Shown one piece after another: positions 30,424-42,997 of a stretch of 59,175 nucleotides of DNA (the first letter of the stretch is position 1; the number at the start of each line of letters is the position of its first letter). A program made the position numbers and the translations under genes. Source of the DNA: an uncultured Clostridia bacterium (GTDB lineage Bacteria > Bacillota > Clostridia > TANB77 > CAG-465); NCBI GenBank assembly GCA_947631415.1, contig CANRLG010000006.1, positions 1 through 59,175 on the forward strand, in the 5' to 3' direction. The notes under the pieces were generated by a model, which saw nothing but the letters and a program-made list of their open reading frames with translations, had not been told where the DNA came from and ran no database searches.

Positions 30424-31551
30424 CTATTCAGCTGGTTGAGTTGTTACAACTACAGAACCATCATCACTTGATGATGACATACCATTTTCATCAACTGTTA
30501 CTGTACTTGTTCCACCATCAGTTGTATTTGTTGTGTCTGTGCTTGAGCTTGTATCCTCATCATAAGCTGATGGATTTAATTCTAGTACAAATTCTTTTAA
30601 TAATTCTTCATTTATTACAAGATTTTTCTCTGTATCTGCATTATCGAATAGAGTATTTGCATATTCTTTTCTTTCATTTTGGCTTTTAATTCTTCCATCG
30701 TTATTGATAGCATTTAATTTTATAATATGGTATCCATATTCACTTTCTACAATTCCATCATAGATTTGTCCAGCTTCATTTAAAGTTAAAACTGCATCTA
30801 TATATGCTTGAACAGTAGAGCCATCATTATACATTAAATATTTTCCACCTTCTGAAGCAGTTCCTTCATCTTGTGAAAATTCTGATGCAAGTGCTGCAAA
30901 ATCTTCTCCATTTTTTGCTCTAGTTAAAACTTCTTCTGCCTTAGTTTTTAACTCAGCTTTTTGCTCATCAGTCATAGCACTACCATCATCGTTTGTGAAA
31001 GAGAATAGAATGTGAGATGTGTCATACTCATTCATATCTATATCTTCTCCTTCATCATATTTAGATTGGATATATGCTTTAACATCTTCATCAGATGCTT
31101 CATTTGCTAATTTCTCTATATAATCTTCTATTATATAGTCATTGTAATAAATTTGTCTTAAATCATCTAGGTCAAAACCTAATTGTTGGAAGTATTCAAC
31201 ATAACTTTCATCAGCAAAGATATTATCTACTTCTTCTTTATCTTCTTTTGTTAATTTAACTCCTGCTTTTTTAGCATCTGTTAAAATCATTTTATCTTGT
31301 GCAGCCTTATATAATATTTGTTGTGGTATCTCATCTGCTGAATATCCATATAATTGTAGATAAGATGAGAACATTTGATAATATATCTTATATTCTGCTT
31401 TAGTTACTTTTCCTCCATCAAATGTAGCTAATCCTTTGTTGTCTTTTGCAACAATCACTCCTACTATTGCAAGAACAACAACTAGTAGAAGGGCAAGTAT
31501 TACAATAATAATACTGCTTTCATTTCCATTTTTAGATTTTAATTTTCTCAT
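30424..31551 (-). CDS. membrane-anchored PpiC/PrsA-type peptidylprolyl isomerase
   Basis: N-terminal TM, SurA-like N-domain, DTSHILFSF...GEDFAALASEFSQDEGTASEGG, ESEYGYHIIKL. Confidence 0.87.
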   Translation of the reverse strand: MRKLKSKNGNESSIIIVILALLLVVVLAIVGVIVAKDNKGLATFDGGKVTKAEYKIYYQMFSSYLQLYGYSADEIPQQILYKAAQDKMILTDAKKAGVKLTKEDKEEVDNIFADESYVEYFQQLGFDLDDLRQIYYNDYIIEDYIEKLANEASDEDVKAYIQSKYDEGEDIDMNEYDTSHILFSFTNDDGSAMTDEQKAELKTKAEEVLTRAKNGEDFAALASEFSQDEGTASEGGKYLMYNDGSTVQAYIDAVLTLNEAGQIYDGIVESEYGYHIIKLNAINNDGRIKSQNERKEYANTLFDNADTEKNLVINEELLKEFVLELNPSAYDEDTSSSTDTTNTTDGGTSTVTVDENGMSSSSDDGSVVVTTQPAE

Positions 31552-31555
31552 ACTT

Positions 31556-34500
31556 TTACCCCTTTTCCTTAATAGTCTTTTCTAATTTATTAATCTCTAA
31601 CTGTACACGGACTAGTATATCATTAGTAACATTGTTTGTCAATGAGATTTTGTAATTCATAGGCTCAAATTTTATCATTCTATCATTTGCAAATATCCTT
31701 GTTATTCCTAGCTCTCTAGCTTTATTTCTTATTTCCACAATTTTTATTAAATTTTCTGTTTCTTTAGGAATATCTCCAAACCTATCTAGTAACTCATCTA
31801 CTACTTCTAAAGATTCTTCTTGATTTTTTATATCAGATATTTTTTGATACATATCTATTTTTTGAACAGAATCTTTTATGTATGTATCACTTATATATGC
31901 AGATACATTAATATCAATTTTTACTTCTTTAGTAATCTCTTTTTTAGCTGAGGCAACATCAATTCCCTCTTTTTCCTCTCTTATAGCTTTCTCTAATAAT
32001 GCTAGATATAATTCATATCCTACTTTTGCCATGTGTCCGTGTTGCTCTTTTCCAAGTAAATTTCCAGCACCTCTAATTTCGAGGTCTCTTAAAGCAATTT
32101 TAAAGCCACTACCAAACTCAGTAAAATCTTTTATTGCTTTTAATCTCTTTTGAGATATTTCAGATATTATTTTATTTTTTTGATATGTAATATATGCATA
32201 AGCAAGTCTACTTGACCTACCTACTCTACCACGTATTTGATATAGTTGAGCTAGTCCTAACTCATCTGCATCTTCTACAATTAAAGTATTCGCATTTGGA
32301 ACATCAATACCTGACTCTAATATTGTAGTACAAACTATTATATCTATTTCATGATTAATAAATTGTAACATAATATCTTCAACCATTTCAGCAGGCATTT
32401 GTCCATGTGCAGATGAAATTCTAGCCTCAGGAACAAGTTTTTTTAGTTTTCCTACAATATCATCTATTTTTGATACTCTATTATTTAAGTAGATAATTTG
32501 CCCATCACGAAGCAACTCTTTTTCTATTGCCTCTTTAACAACTTTTTCATCATATTCTAATACATAAGTATGTACTGGTAATCTTTCCATTGGAGGCTCT
32601 GTAAGTGTACTCATTCCACGAATTCCAATCATAGACATGTGTAATGTTCTAGGTATTGGTGTAGCTGTCATTGAAAGTACATCTACATTCTTTTTAATAA
32701 TTTTTATTTTTTCTTTATCTTTAACACCAAATCTATGTTCTTCATCTATTATAAGTAAACCTAAATCTTTAAAAAATACATCTTGAGATAATATTCTATG
32801 TGTTCCAATTACAATATCTATTTTGCCATCAACAAGTTTTTTTAGTATTTCTGTTTGTTCCTTTTTTGTCTTAAATCTACTTAAAAACTCAACTTTTATT
32901 CCAAATGGTTTCATACGTTTTTCAAAGGTATTATATTGTTGTAAAGCAAGAACTGTTGTAGGAACAAGGTATGCTACTTGTTTACTATCCATAACCGCTT
33001 TAAAAGCAGCACGTAAAGCAAGTTCTGTTTTACCATAACCTACATCACCACATAATAGTCTATCCATAGGCTTATCTGACTGCATATCTTCTTTAATTTC
33101 TTCAAGGGATGTTTTTTGGTCTGGAGTAAGTTCATATTCAAAAGAGTCCTCAAATTCTCTTTGCCAAGGTGTATCTTCCCCAAAGGCATACCCTTTCATT
33201 TTCTCTCTTTTAGCATAAAGTAGCATAAGTTCCTTTGCCATTTCTTTTACATGAGTCTGTACTTTTACCTTAGTTCTTTCCCATTCTTTAGTGCTTAAAG
33301 AATTTATTTTAGGTTTTGCTCCATCATCACAAACGTATTTTCCAACACAGTCTAACTGTTGAATTGGGACATATAACATTCCCTTATCTGAATATTCAAT
33401 TTTTATATAGTCTTTTTGTACATCTTCAACTTTTACAGTTTCTACTCCTCTATAAATACCTATACCATGATTTTCATGAACAACATAATCTCCTATATTT
33501 AAGTCTGCATAAGTATTTATCTTTTGACCTAAACTTGTCTTTTTAATCTTCTTAGATGTAGCACTCAAGCCACTTACAGGTTCTGCAATAACAAGTATTT
33601 CAAATTCATCTGAAGCAAATCCTCCTGAAAGAATAGCTTTTGTAATATATACTTTTCCTATTTCTAATTTGTCTACTTGAGTAATATCTTGAATATCTTT
33701 TACTTTTATATTATTTTCTTTTAGATAATTATTAATTTGGTTATATCGTTGCTCAGTTGGAAAAACTAATAACACAGCCTTGTCTTTTGAGTGTTCTATA
33801 TCTAAATTTAGAACTTCCATTGAAGACTTATAGAAATTAGCCTCTTTAACACTGAAATTATATACTAGTCTATTTCTATGAACAACTTTATCTATACTTA
33901 TTCTTTCAAGATAAACTGTTTCAATATTTCCCTCTATTTTTTCTTCTATTTCTTCATAAGTTAAATATGTATTAACAAACGGAATATGTATATATTCTCT
34001 TTCTGCCAGTACCTTAATTGTTTCTATGTTTTCTGATTGTATACTTACTGCTTTTTCCCTACATTTTGTTGGTTCATCTATAAAAATATTGAAATCTTCT
34101 AAATAATCTAATAAGCAATCTGGTCTATTTACTAAAAGATTAAAATACTTATCTATTAAATTCTCTAAAGAATTATTTTTTATTTTTTCTATATCTTCTA
34201 GAATATTTGCCCTTAGTTCTTTTGAGAGATTATCATCCTTTGCAAACTCGTTTAGTTGATTAATTACACTTTCTATTTTTTCCTTTGTAACATAGTTTTC
34301 GGATACTTGAGACATATCTATCTTTTTAACTGTATCAATACTTCTTTGTGTTATTGTATCAAAAGTTCTAATGCTGTCTACTTCATCTCCAAAAAATTCT
34401 ATTCTATATGGTAAATCGTTATTTATACAAAATAAATCTATTATTCCACCACGAACAGCAAACTGTCCTTTTCCCTCAACATTTTCTGTACGTTCAAATC

Positions 34501-34984
34501 CAAATTTTGAAAGTTTATCTACCACTTTAGATATCTCTAACGTATCCCCTTGTTTTATTTCAAATTCTTCTCCTTTATATCTAGCATTAGGAAACATCTT
34601 AACTAGTAGGGAATCTATTGTAGTAACTACAATAACTCTTTTTCCACTAAGTATTTTTTCTATTGCATACATTCTCTGATTAGCAATATCTTTAGATTCT
34701 GCTTCAATATCATAATATTGCAATGAACGTGCAGGAAGATAAACTACTTCAATATCATCTGAATAGAATTTTAAATCTTGTATTACCTTGTTTACTTGAA
34801 AGATATTTGTACAAACCATTATTGAGCTTTTATCTGTATCTTTAGTAATTCCGTAAAGCATCCAAGCCTTACTGCTATCAGTAAGGCCTACTATACTTAA
34901 TTTATCTATATCACTATCTTTCATTTTAGTAATTAATGACTTATAATTACTACTATTACTAAGTGTTTTAATTAACGGATTCAT
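31556..34984 (-). CDS. mfd: transcription-repair coupling factor Mfd
   Basis: 1142 aa; DYVVHENHGIGIYRGVETV, MDRLLCGDVGYGKTELALRAAFKAV, DEEHRFGVKDKEKIK, YQIRGRVGRS. Confidence 0.98.
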   Translation of the reverse strand: MNPLIKTLSNSSNYKSLITKMKDSDIDKLSIVGLTDSSKAWMLYGITKDTDKSSIMVCTNIFQVNKVIQDLKFYSDDIEVVYLPARSLQYYDIEAESKDIANQRMYAIEKILSGKRVIVVTTIDSLLVKMFPNARYKGEEFEIKQGDTLEISKVVDKLSKFGFERTENVEGKGQFAVRGGIIDLFCINNDLPYRIEFFGDEVDSIRTFDTITQRSIDTVKKIDMSQVSENYVTKEKIESVINQLNEFAKDDNLSKELRANILEDIEKIKNNSLENLIDKYFNLLVNRPDCLLDYLEDFNIFIDEPTKCREKAVSIQSENIETIKVLAEREYIHIPFVNTYLTYEEIEEKIEGNIETVYLERISIDKVVHRNRLVYNFSVKEANFYKSSMEVLNLDIEHSKDKAVLLVFPTEQRYNQINNYLKENNIKVKDIQDITQVDKLEIGKVYITKAILSGGFASDEFEILVIAEPVSGLSATSKKIKKTSLGQKINTYADLNIGDYVVHENHGIGIYRGVETVKVEDVQKDYIKIEYSDKGMLYVPIQQLDCVGKYVCDDGAKPKINSLSTKEWERTKVKVQTHVKEMAKELMLLYAKREKMKGYAFGEDTPWQREFEDSFEYELTPDQKTSLEEIKEDMQSDKPMDRLLCGDVGYGKTELALRAAFKAVMDSKQVAYLVPTTVLALQQYNTFEKRMKPFGIKVEFLSRFKTKKEQTEILKKLVDGKIDIVIGTHRILSQDVFFKDLGLLIIDEEHRFGVKDKEKIKIIKKNVDVLSMTATPIPRTLHMSMIGIRGMSTLTEPPMERLPVHTYVLEYDEKVVKEAIEKELLRDGQIIYLNNRVSKIDDIVGKLKKLVPEARISSAHGQMPAEMVEDIMLQFINHEIDIIVCTTILESGIDVPNANTLIVEDADELGLAQLYQIRGRVGRSSRLAYAYITYQKNKIISEISQKRLKAIKDFTEFGSGFKIALRDLEIRGAGNLLGKEQHGHMAKVGYELYLALLEKAIREEKEGIDVASAKKEITKEVKIDINVSAYISDTYIKDSVQKIDMYQKISDIKNQEESLEVVDELLDRFGDIPKETENLIKIVEIRNKARELGITRIFANDRMIKFEPMNYKISLTNNVTNDILVRVQLEINKLEKTIKEKG

Positions 34985-34986
34985 TA

Positions 34987-37023
<2,037 letters not shown>

Positions 37024-37173
37024 CTATACATAATTTTAAACATAGAATACTTCTATCCTATGTTTTATACATATATATTTTACTATAAATTTATTTATTA
37101 TTCAAGAAAAATGAATAAATACCAAATTAATTAAAACTACTTTAAAATACTTAATTTATTCTATTTTTTTGAC

Positions 37174-37203
37174 AAAAAAAGATGAAACGCATTTGTTTCA
37201 CCT
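37174..37203 (-). terminator. intrinsic terminator downstream of superoxide reductase
   Basis: On - strand GGTGAAAC-aaatgc-GTTTCATCTTTTTTT. Confidence 0.8.
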
Positions 37204-37214
37204 TTTAATTTAAA

Positions 37215-37580
37215 CTACTCAACATCTTTAGTCCAAAGTCCATGTTTATTACAATATGCATATAGTTTTGCACCACTTACATATTTAAACACCGCTTTTG
37301 CTTGTTGTGATGGTTGTAACTCTACTTTTTCTACTTTATCTTCTGTTGCAATAGCTATCCATTCAATATAATGGTCTTCTTCCATTACATGATTTACTGT
37401 AACTTCAATTTCATCTCCATTTACTGTATATGTTGGGATATGTTTTTCTATTGCACAGTCTACACTATTAGGTTTAACATCTACCATTTCTTGACCACAA
37501 CACATTACTGGTTCATCATTTGTAACTTCTATAACCTTTCCACAAATATTACATTTTTTAAGTTTTATTTCTTTTACCAT
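37215..37580 (-). CDS. desulfoferrodoxin / superoxide reductase
   Basis: CNICGKVIEVTNDEPVMCCGQEM desulforedoxin-type Cys cluster, EKHIPTY, HVMEEDHYIEWI, AYCNKHGLW. Confidence 0.92.
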   Translation of the reverse strand: MVKEIKLKKCNICGKVIEVTNDEPVMCCGQEMVDVKPNSVDCAIEKHIPTYTVNGDEIEVTVNHVMEEDHYIEWIAIATEDKVEKVELQPSQQAKAVFKYVSGAKLYAYCNKHGLWTKDVE

Positions 37581-37602
37581 TTTTCTTACCTCCATTAATT
37601 TA

Positions 37603-38985
37603 CTATTCTGTTATTATATCCAAAATGTGAGGTTTATTCTTTAAAGAAGCAGTAACCTCATCATCTACTTTATCTATAAATATAGCATTTTCAATATATT
37701 CATAGGCATCTTCAAATTTAGCTTTATCATTATATAGTACAGTTAATATTGTATCTCCTTCTTCTACTTTATCTCCAACTTTCTTTGCAAATTCAAAACC
37801 TACTGCTGGGTCTATGTTATCTTCTTTTCTTTCTCTACCACCACCAAGTGCTACTAGAGCTTCTCCTATTCTTCTACTATCTATAGAGATAATAGCACCA
37901 GATGATTGAGCATGTATTTCTTTTAAATACCTAACTTTATCATTTAAAACTGGCATATCCATATTTGTGCCTAGCCAGTCCATATATGCACTACAAATAT
38001 GTCCTCCTTGTGCTTTCACAAGTTCTATAAATTTATTATATGCTTTATGGGATAAAATTGCCTCTTTAATATCTTCTCTATTTTTATCCATATCTTCACA
38101 TACTCCAGACATTTTTATCATCTGAGCTGAAATCTCAAAAATTATCTCTCTTAAATCTCGTATTTCATCACTAAATAGAGTTTCCTCATCTGAAAGCAAG
38201 AAAGAAATTACTTCTTTTATCTCAAGTGCATTTCCTACATTTCTACCTAACGGTTCACTCATTGAAGTTATAACTGCTTTTGTTTGAACTCCTGCAAGAT
38301 TTCCAATATCTACCATAGTCTTAGATAATTTTCTTGCATCATCTAAATTCTTCATGAAAGCACCAGTTCCAACTGTTACATCTAAAAGTATTCTATCTAC
38401 TCCTGATGCTAATTTTTTAGACATTATTGAGGAAGCTATTAAGTTAATTGACTCAACTGTTGCTGTAGTATCACGCAAAGCATATATTTTTTTATCTGCT
38501 ATTGCAATTTCAGAACTTTGAGCAATTAAACATAGTCCTATATCTCTTACTTGATCTATTGCATCATTGATAGGAATATTAACATTATACCCTACTATTG
38601 ACTCAAGTTTATCTACTGTACCTCCAGTAAAACCAAGTCCTCTACCACTCATTTTACATACACCAACACCCAAAGATGCAACTATAGGCAAAACAATAAG
38701 AGTTACTTTATCTCCTACGCCCCCTGTTGAATGTTTATCTACAATATATTTTCCAGGAACTTTAATTGAAGATAAATCTAGAACTTTTGCTGAATTTGTC
38801 ATTGCAAAAGTTAAATCTTTTAATTCTTCTGCTGTCATTCCATTCAAATAAATAGCCATTAAAAGTGCAGACATTTGGTAATCTGGTATTTCTCCTTTAC
38901 TATAGCCATTTACAAAAAACTCAATTTCTTCTTTAGAGAGTTCATGCTTATCTCTCTTTTTTTCAATTATATCATACATTCTCAT
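37603..38985 (-). CDS. pyrimidine-nucleoside/thymidine phosphorylase
   Basis: KHSTGGVGDKVTLIVLPIVASLGV, KMSGRGLGFTGGTVDKLESI, VDRILLDVTVGTGAFMK. Confidence 0.95.
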   Translation of the reverse strand: MRMYDIIEKKRDKHELSKEEIEFFVNGYSKGEIPDYQMSALLMAIYLNGMTAEELKDLTFAMTNSAKVLDLSSIKVPGKYIVDKHSTGGVGDKVTLIVLPIVASLGVGVCKMSGRGLGFTGGTVDKLESIVGYNVNIPINDAIDQVRDIGLCLIAQSSEIAIADKKIYALRDTTATVESINLIASSIMSKKLASGVDRILLDVTVGTGAFMKNLDDARKLSKTMVDIGNLAGVQTKAVITSMSEPLGRNVGNALEIKEVISFLLSDEETLFSDEIRDLREIIFEISAQMIKMSGVCEDMDKNREDIKEAILSHKAYNKFIELVKAQGGHICSAYMDWLGTNMDMPVLNDKVRYLKEIHAQSSGAIISIDSRRIGEALVALGGGRERKEDNIDPAVGFEFAKKVGDKVEEGDTILTVLYNDKAKFEDAYEYIENAIFIDKVDDEVTASLKNKPHILDIITE

Positions 38986-39012
38986 ACTATCTAATTCCTC
39001 TTTTCACACTAC

Positions 39013-39378
39013 TTATATTTTTACTTCATTAGTCCATTTTGCTTCATTTTCATCTACACCGATGTATATAATATTTCCATCTTCAATTTTAAATTTAGAT
39101 AAGTCTCTTTCTTTAATGTCTGGTATTACTTCTTTCATATCTACACCACAAACATCTAGTTCATCTACAGAAAAATTGGTATCATTTGCTCTTTGAGCCT
39201 TATAATCTTCTACTTGCAAATAATACGAATATACATTTAACTTAAATGCTTCTTCTGACGCCTTATCTTGTTCACTATTATTAAATATGCGAGAAACAAA
39301 GAAAATAGCAAATGACATAACTAATATAACAAGAATAAGCATAATTAAACTCCATCCTGTTTTTTCTCTATTTTCCAT
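39013..39378 (-). CDS. hypothetical single-TM protein
   Basis: N-terminal TM (LIMLILVILVMSFAIFFV), short soluble domain. Confidence 0.55.
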   Translation of the reverse strand: MENREKTGWSLIMLILVILVMSFAIFFVSRIFNNSEQDKASEEAFKLNVYSYYLQVEDYKAQRANDTNFSVDELDVCGVDMKEVIPDIKERDLSKFKIEDGNIIYIGVDENEAKWTNEVKI

Positions 39379-39526
39379 ATAACCCCCTCCTTATATACAC
39401 CTTAATTTTATAGTATATAAAAAATAGACTTTTTTCAACTAATTTCACAAAATTTTAACTATAATATTATTTTGATGCATAATTTAATTTTTAGCTACAT
39501 AATTTTAAATGAGGTGAAAAAAATTA

Positions 39527-41221
39527 ATGAGTACAATTTATGGAATAAAAAAAGATACTAAACTTAAGCTTACTGGCGATTTACTTGAAAAAGAAATTAA
39601 TGGAAAAAACTACTCTATCCTATATGATGGCACTATATACAACATAGATAATATAAAAGCCGTTATTGGAAAAGAAAATTATGAAACAGATGCAGAAGTA
39701 TTACTAGATTTATTTGTAAGTTTTGGTGAAAAAATGTTAGCATATCTTAATGGAGATTTTGCTTTTGCAATCTATGATGGAAATACCATATTTATTGCAA
39801 GAGACAAACTTGGTGTAAAACCTATGTACTACAGTCAAAATGGTAAATCATTTGTATTTGCATCAAGCATAAAAGATATACTAAATTCCAAAGTTATAGA
39901 GCCAATAATGAGCAAAGAAGAATTTTTGGAAATGATTGCTTTAGGACCTGCTCACACTCCTTCAAAAACATACTTTAAAAACATTTTTGAACTTGAGGCA
40001 GGTAACTATCTAGTTTTTGACAATAATTGTCTTAAAAAGGTAAATTACTGGGATTTAAAAGAAAAGAAATTAGAAGATTCTGAAAAAGAAATAATTACTA
40101 ATATAAAAGAACTAGTTACTGATAGTACAAAGATTAGAATGAAAGAAGATATTTCCTCTACTTTATCTGGTGGCTTAGACTCAACAATAGTTACAAAACT
40201 TGCCTCAGATTTTAAACCAGGAATTAAAACATATTCCATTAATTACGAAGGAAATGATGAAGATTTTAAAGCTAGTTCTTACCAACAAAGTAAAGATAGT
40301 GACTATGTAAAAGTAGCTTCTGGTAGTCTTGATGTTAGTCATACAAATCTAGATGTTACGCAAAAAGAACTTTTTGATAGTTTGCGTATTTCAATGGATG
40401 TAAGAAGTATGCCAGGTATGGCAGATATAGATAGTTCAATGTATGTATTTTGTAAGAAACTTTCTCAATGTGGAGAAAGAACTACACTATCTGGAGAATG
40501 TTCAGATGAAATATTTGCAGGATACCCTTGGTTTTACAGAGAACATTTAAAAAATGCTAACGGATTTCCTTGGGCTTTATCTGAAAATCTAAGACAAAAT
40601 TTAATTAAAAAAGGTCTTGTAGAAAATGAAGATGTAAATAACTATATTCTAACTTCTAAGCAAAACACCTTAAAAAGAGTAGAACATATTTCTTCTTCTC
40701 CTTTTGAAAATGAGTTTAAAGAGATTAATTACTTAACAATAAAATATTTTATGAATACCTTAATTGAGAGAACAGAAAGAACTGCTAGACTTTCTAATCT
40801 TGATGTTAGAATGCCATTTTCAGATTATAGGATATTTGAATATGTCTATACTATTACTGGAAAGGATAAACTAGGTCTTAATGTTTCTTCTACCCCAACT
40901 GAAAAATGCTTACTTAGATTTGCATTTAAAGATGATATTCCAATTTCAATATCTCAAAGAAAAAAATCTCCATTTCCCAAAACATATAGTAGAAAATATT
41001 TAGAATTTGTTGAAGAAGAACTAAGAAAAATTATTGATAACCCTGCTTCAAGAATACATGAAATACTAAATATAGACTATATACGACACATAATGGATAC
41101 ACATGGAGAGGAATTAACAGAAAATCTATTTGGTCAGTTAATGACTTACCCTCAAACTCTTGCCTATATCATACAAATTGAATATTGGCTTGAAGATTAT
41201 AATATAAAAGTGGAGATTTAA
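39527..41221 (+). CDS. asparagine synthase (glutamine-hydrolysing)-like protein lacking N-terminal catalytic Cys
   Basis: LNGDFAFAIYDGNTIFIARDKLGVKPMYY and synthetase PP-loop SSTLSGGLDSTIVTKLA; N-terminus is MSTIYGIK rather than MCGI. Confidence 0.85.
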   Translation: MSTIYGIKKDTKLKLTGDLLEKEINGKNYSILYDGTIYNIDNIKAVIGKENYETDAEVLLDLFVSFGEKMLAYLNGDFAFAIYDGNTIFIARDKLGVKPMYYSQNGKSFVFASSIKDILNSKVIEPIMSKEEFLEMIALGPAHTPSKTYFKNIFELEAGNYLVFDNNCLKKVNYWDLKEKKLEDSEKEIITNIKELVTDSTKIRMKEDISSTLSGGLDSTIVTKLASDFKPGIKTYSINYEGNDEDFKASSYQQSKDSDYVKVASGSLDVSHTNLDVTQKELFDSLRISMDVRSMPGMADIDSSMYVFCKKLSQCGERTTLSGECSDEIFAGYPWFYREHLKNANGFPWALSENLRQNLIKKGLVENEDVNNYILTSKQNTLKRVEHISSSPFENEFKEINYLTIKYFMNTLIERTERTARLSNLDVRMPFSDYRIFEYVYTITGKDKLGLNVSSTPTEKCLLRFAFKDDIPISISQRKKSPFPKTYSRKYLEFVEEELRKIIDNPASRIHEILNIDYIRHIMDTHGEELTENLFGQLMTYPQTLAYIIQIEYWLEDYNIKVEI

Positions 41222-41236
41222 CACCTCCACTTTTTT
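41205..41236 (+). terminator. intrinsic terminator overlapping stop codon
   Basis: AAAAGTGGAGattTAACACCTCCACTTTTTT. Confidence 0.8.
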
Positions 41237-41279
41237 ATGCGCTATAGAATTAAAAAAATATCCCATAATATTAGGGATA

Positions 41280-41582
41280 TTAATTTTGAAAACATTCTTT
41301 AAGCATATTTACTGTTTTTCTTAGAAAATACTCAAATCCACTAAGTGAAAATAATATTGTTACATTTTCATCTAATGCTAATTTAATTTCTTCATATAAG
41401 CTTAAATTCATAACTAATACTTCCACTTTATTATTTAACGTCTTTTGTAATTTGTGAAAATGTCTATTATTACTTTTCCATTTTCTATATGACTCTTCGT
41501 TTTTAAATAAAATACTAGTAAATTTTAATATGCTTTCGCTAGGTTTCTTAAACTTAATGTCTATCTGCTGTGCTTTTACCAC
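41280..41582 (-). CDS. hypothetical protein (possibly downstream half of a frameshifted gene)
   Basis: 100 aa ORF with GTG start and no evident RBS; upstream in-frame codons also read as protein-like sequence. Confidence 0.45.
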   Translation of the reverse strand: MVKAQQIDIKFKKPSESILKFTSILFKNEESYRKWKSNNRHFHKLQKTLNNKVEVLVMNLSLYEEIKLALDENVTILFSLSGFEYFLRKTVNMLKECFQN

Positions 41583-41595
41583 TGAAGCAATATAA

Positions 41596-41802
41596 TTATA
41601 TCCGTGCTGATATGTTAATAATCATTGGTCTTTTAGTTTTAAATTCGTTAAAATTCATTGGTAAAGCTTGCTCAATGCAATAGCATAGTTTTGCGTTTCT
41701 GCAATCTATTGGTGCATCTAGTAGAACTTTAATATTATCTGTTTCTTTTTCATTAAGTATAATATTATATTTGTCCTCCTCACTTGTTTTAAGTAATTGC
41801 AT
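41596..41802 (-). CDS. hypothetical small protein
   Basis: 68 aa with GGGAGAG RBS upstream of ATG. Confidence 0.5.
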   Translation of the reverse strand: MQLLKTSEEDKYNIILNEKETDNIKVLLDAPIDCRNAKLCYCIEQALPMNFNEFKTKRPMIINISARI

Positions 41803-41993
41803 GGCCTTCTCTCCCTTCTATTATATTATTAAATTTAATAGTAAATGGTTATTTAATTATTTTTAACCATTATTGATTTTTGACTAAATGATTTTAACAT
41901 AGTTTACATTTTTTGTCAAGATTTTTTGCAAACTGTTTGAAAATAATCATATTTTTAATAATTCTTCAAATAATATATTTGAGGAAAAAAATT

Positions 41994-42671
41994 ATGGATA
42001 AAGAAACTAATAATAACATATTTGAAAAAATATTATCTGTGATAGGTATTTTAATCCTTGTTATATTGATATTATATGTAATATATAAAGTTATATTATC
42101 TAAAAATATATTCAATACTGATGAAACTATCTCCACAGATAATACAATACTTGAAAATGAAGTAAATGATAGTTCTTCTACTCCTATTGAGAAAGAACCA
42201 GTATTTGTAGAAACCGAACTTGCCTCTTTTACTTCAACTCTTTATGATAATTCTGAAAACAGAATGTTTAATATTCAAAAAGCAACAGAAATTTTAAATA
42301 ACACCACTTTAAAAGCTGGTGAAGAATTTTCATTTAATAATACTGTTGGACCAATGGGCGAAGAAAATGGATATAAAAAAGCAAATGGTTTTGACTCAAA
42401 TGGTAAGATAATACAAATTGCAGGTGCAGGAATGTGTCAAATTAGTAGTACAGTATACAACGTAGCACTACTGTCTAATATGCAAATAACTGAACGACAT
42501 CCTCATAGTAGGCGTGTATACTATGTACCACAAGATAAAGATGCAACTGTATATTATCCAGATTTAGATTTAAAATTTATTAATACCACTGGTTATGATA
42601 TTAAAATTTACTCCTCTACAGATAATTATTCTGTAACTGTAACATTTAAAAAAATAGAGCAGTCAAATTAA
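41994..42671 (+). CDS. VanW family protein, membrane anchored
   Basis: NTTLKAGEEFSFNNTVGPMGEENGYKKANGF..., GAGMCQISSTVYNVALLSNMQITERHPHSRRVYYVP. Confidence 0.9.
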   Translation: MDKETNNNIFEKILSVIGILILVILILYVIYKVILSKNIFNTDETISTDNTILENEVNDSSSTPIEKEPVFVETELASFTSTLYDNSENRMFNIQKATEILNNTTLKAGEEFSFNNTVGPMGEENGYKKANGFDSNGKIIQIAGAGMCQISSTVYNVALLSNMQITERHPHSRRVYYVPQDKDATVYYPDLDLKFINTTGYDIKIYSSTDNYSVTVTFKKIEQSN

Positions 42672-42688
42672 TTTTTGGCTACTCTATT

Positions 42689-42997
42689 CTATTTATTTGC
42701 ATCTATGTATACTGTTTCATACGGTTTAACAAGTCCTAGTCTTTCTCTTGCAACCGACTCAATGTATTCATCTGATGATATATTTTCATTTTGTGCATTG
42801 TAATATTCTACTAAATTTTGCTTTGCTTCAATTTCTTTGTTATACATTTCAATTTGAGAGTTATATCTATTAATTTTTAATTGTTGAGAGAAGAATGTGT
42901 ATCCAAAATACACGACAAAAGCAATTGTCACAATATGAGACAATTGTACCCCCTTCTTTTTCTTAACCTTCTTTACAACCCTACGATTACCTCTCAT
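42689..42997 (-). CDS. septum formation initiator family protein (DivIC/FtsB-like)
   Basis: Short TM plus coiled coil, ARERLGLVKPYETVYI; located next to yabQ. Confidence 0.85.
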   Translation of the reverse strand: MRGNRRVVKKVKKKKGVQLSHIVTIAFVVYFGYTFFSQQLKINRYNSQIEMYNKEIEAKQNLVEYYNAQNENISSDEYIESVARERLGLVKPYETVYIDANK

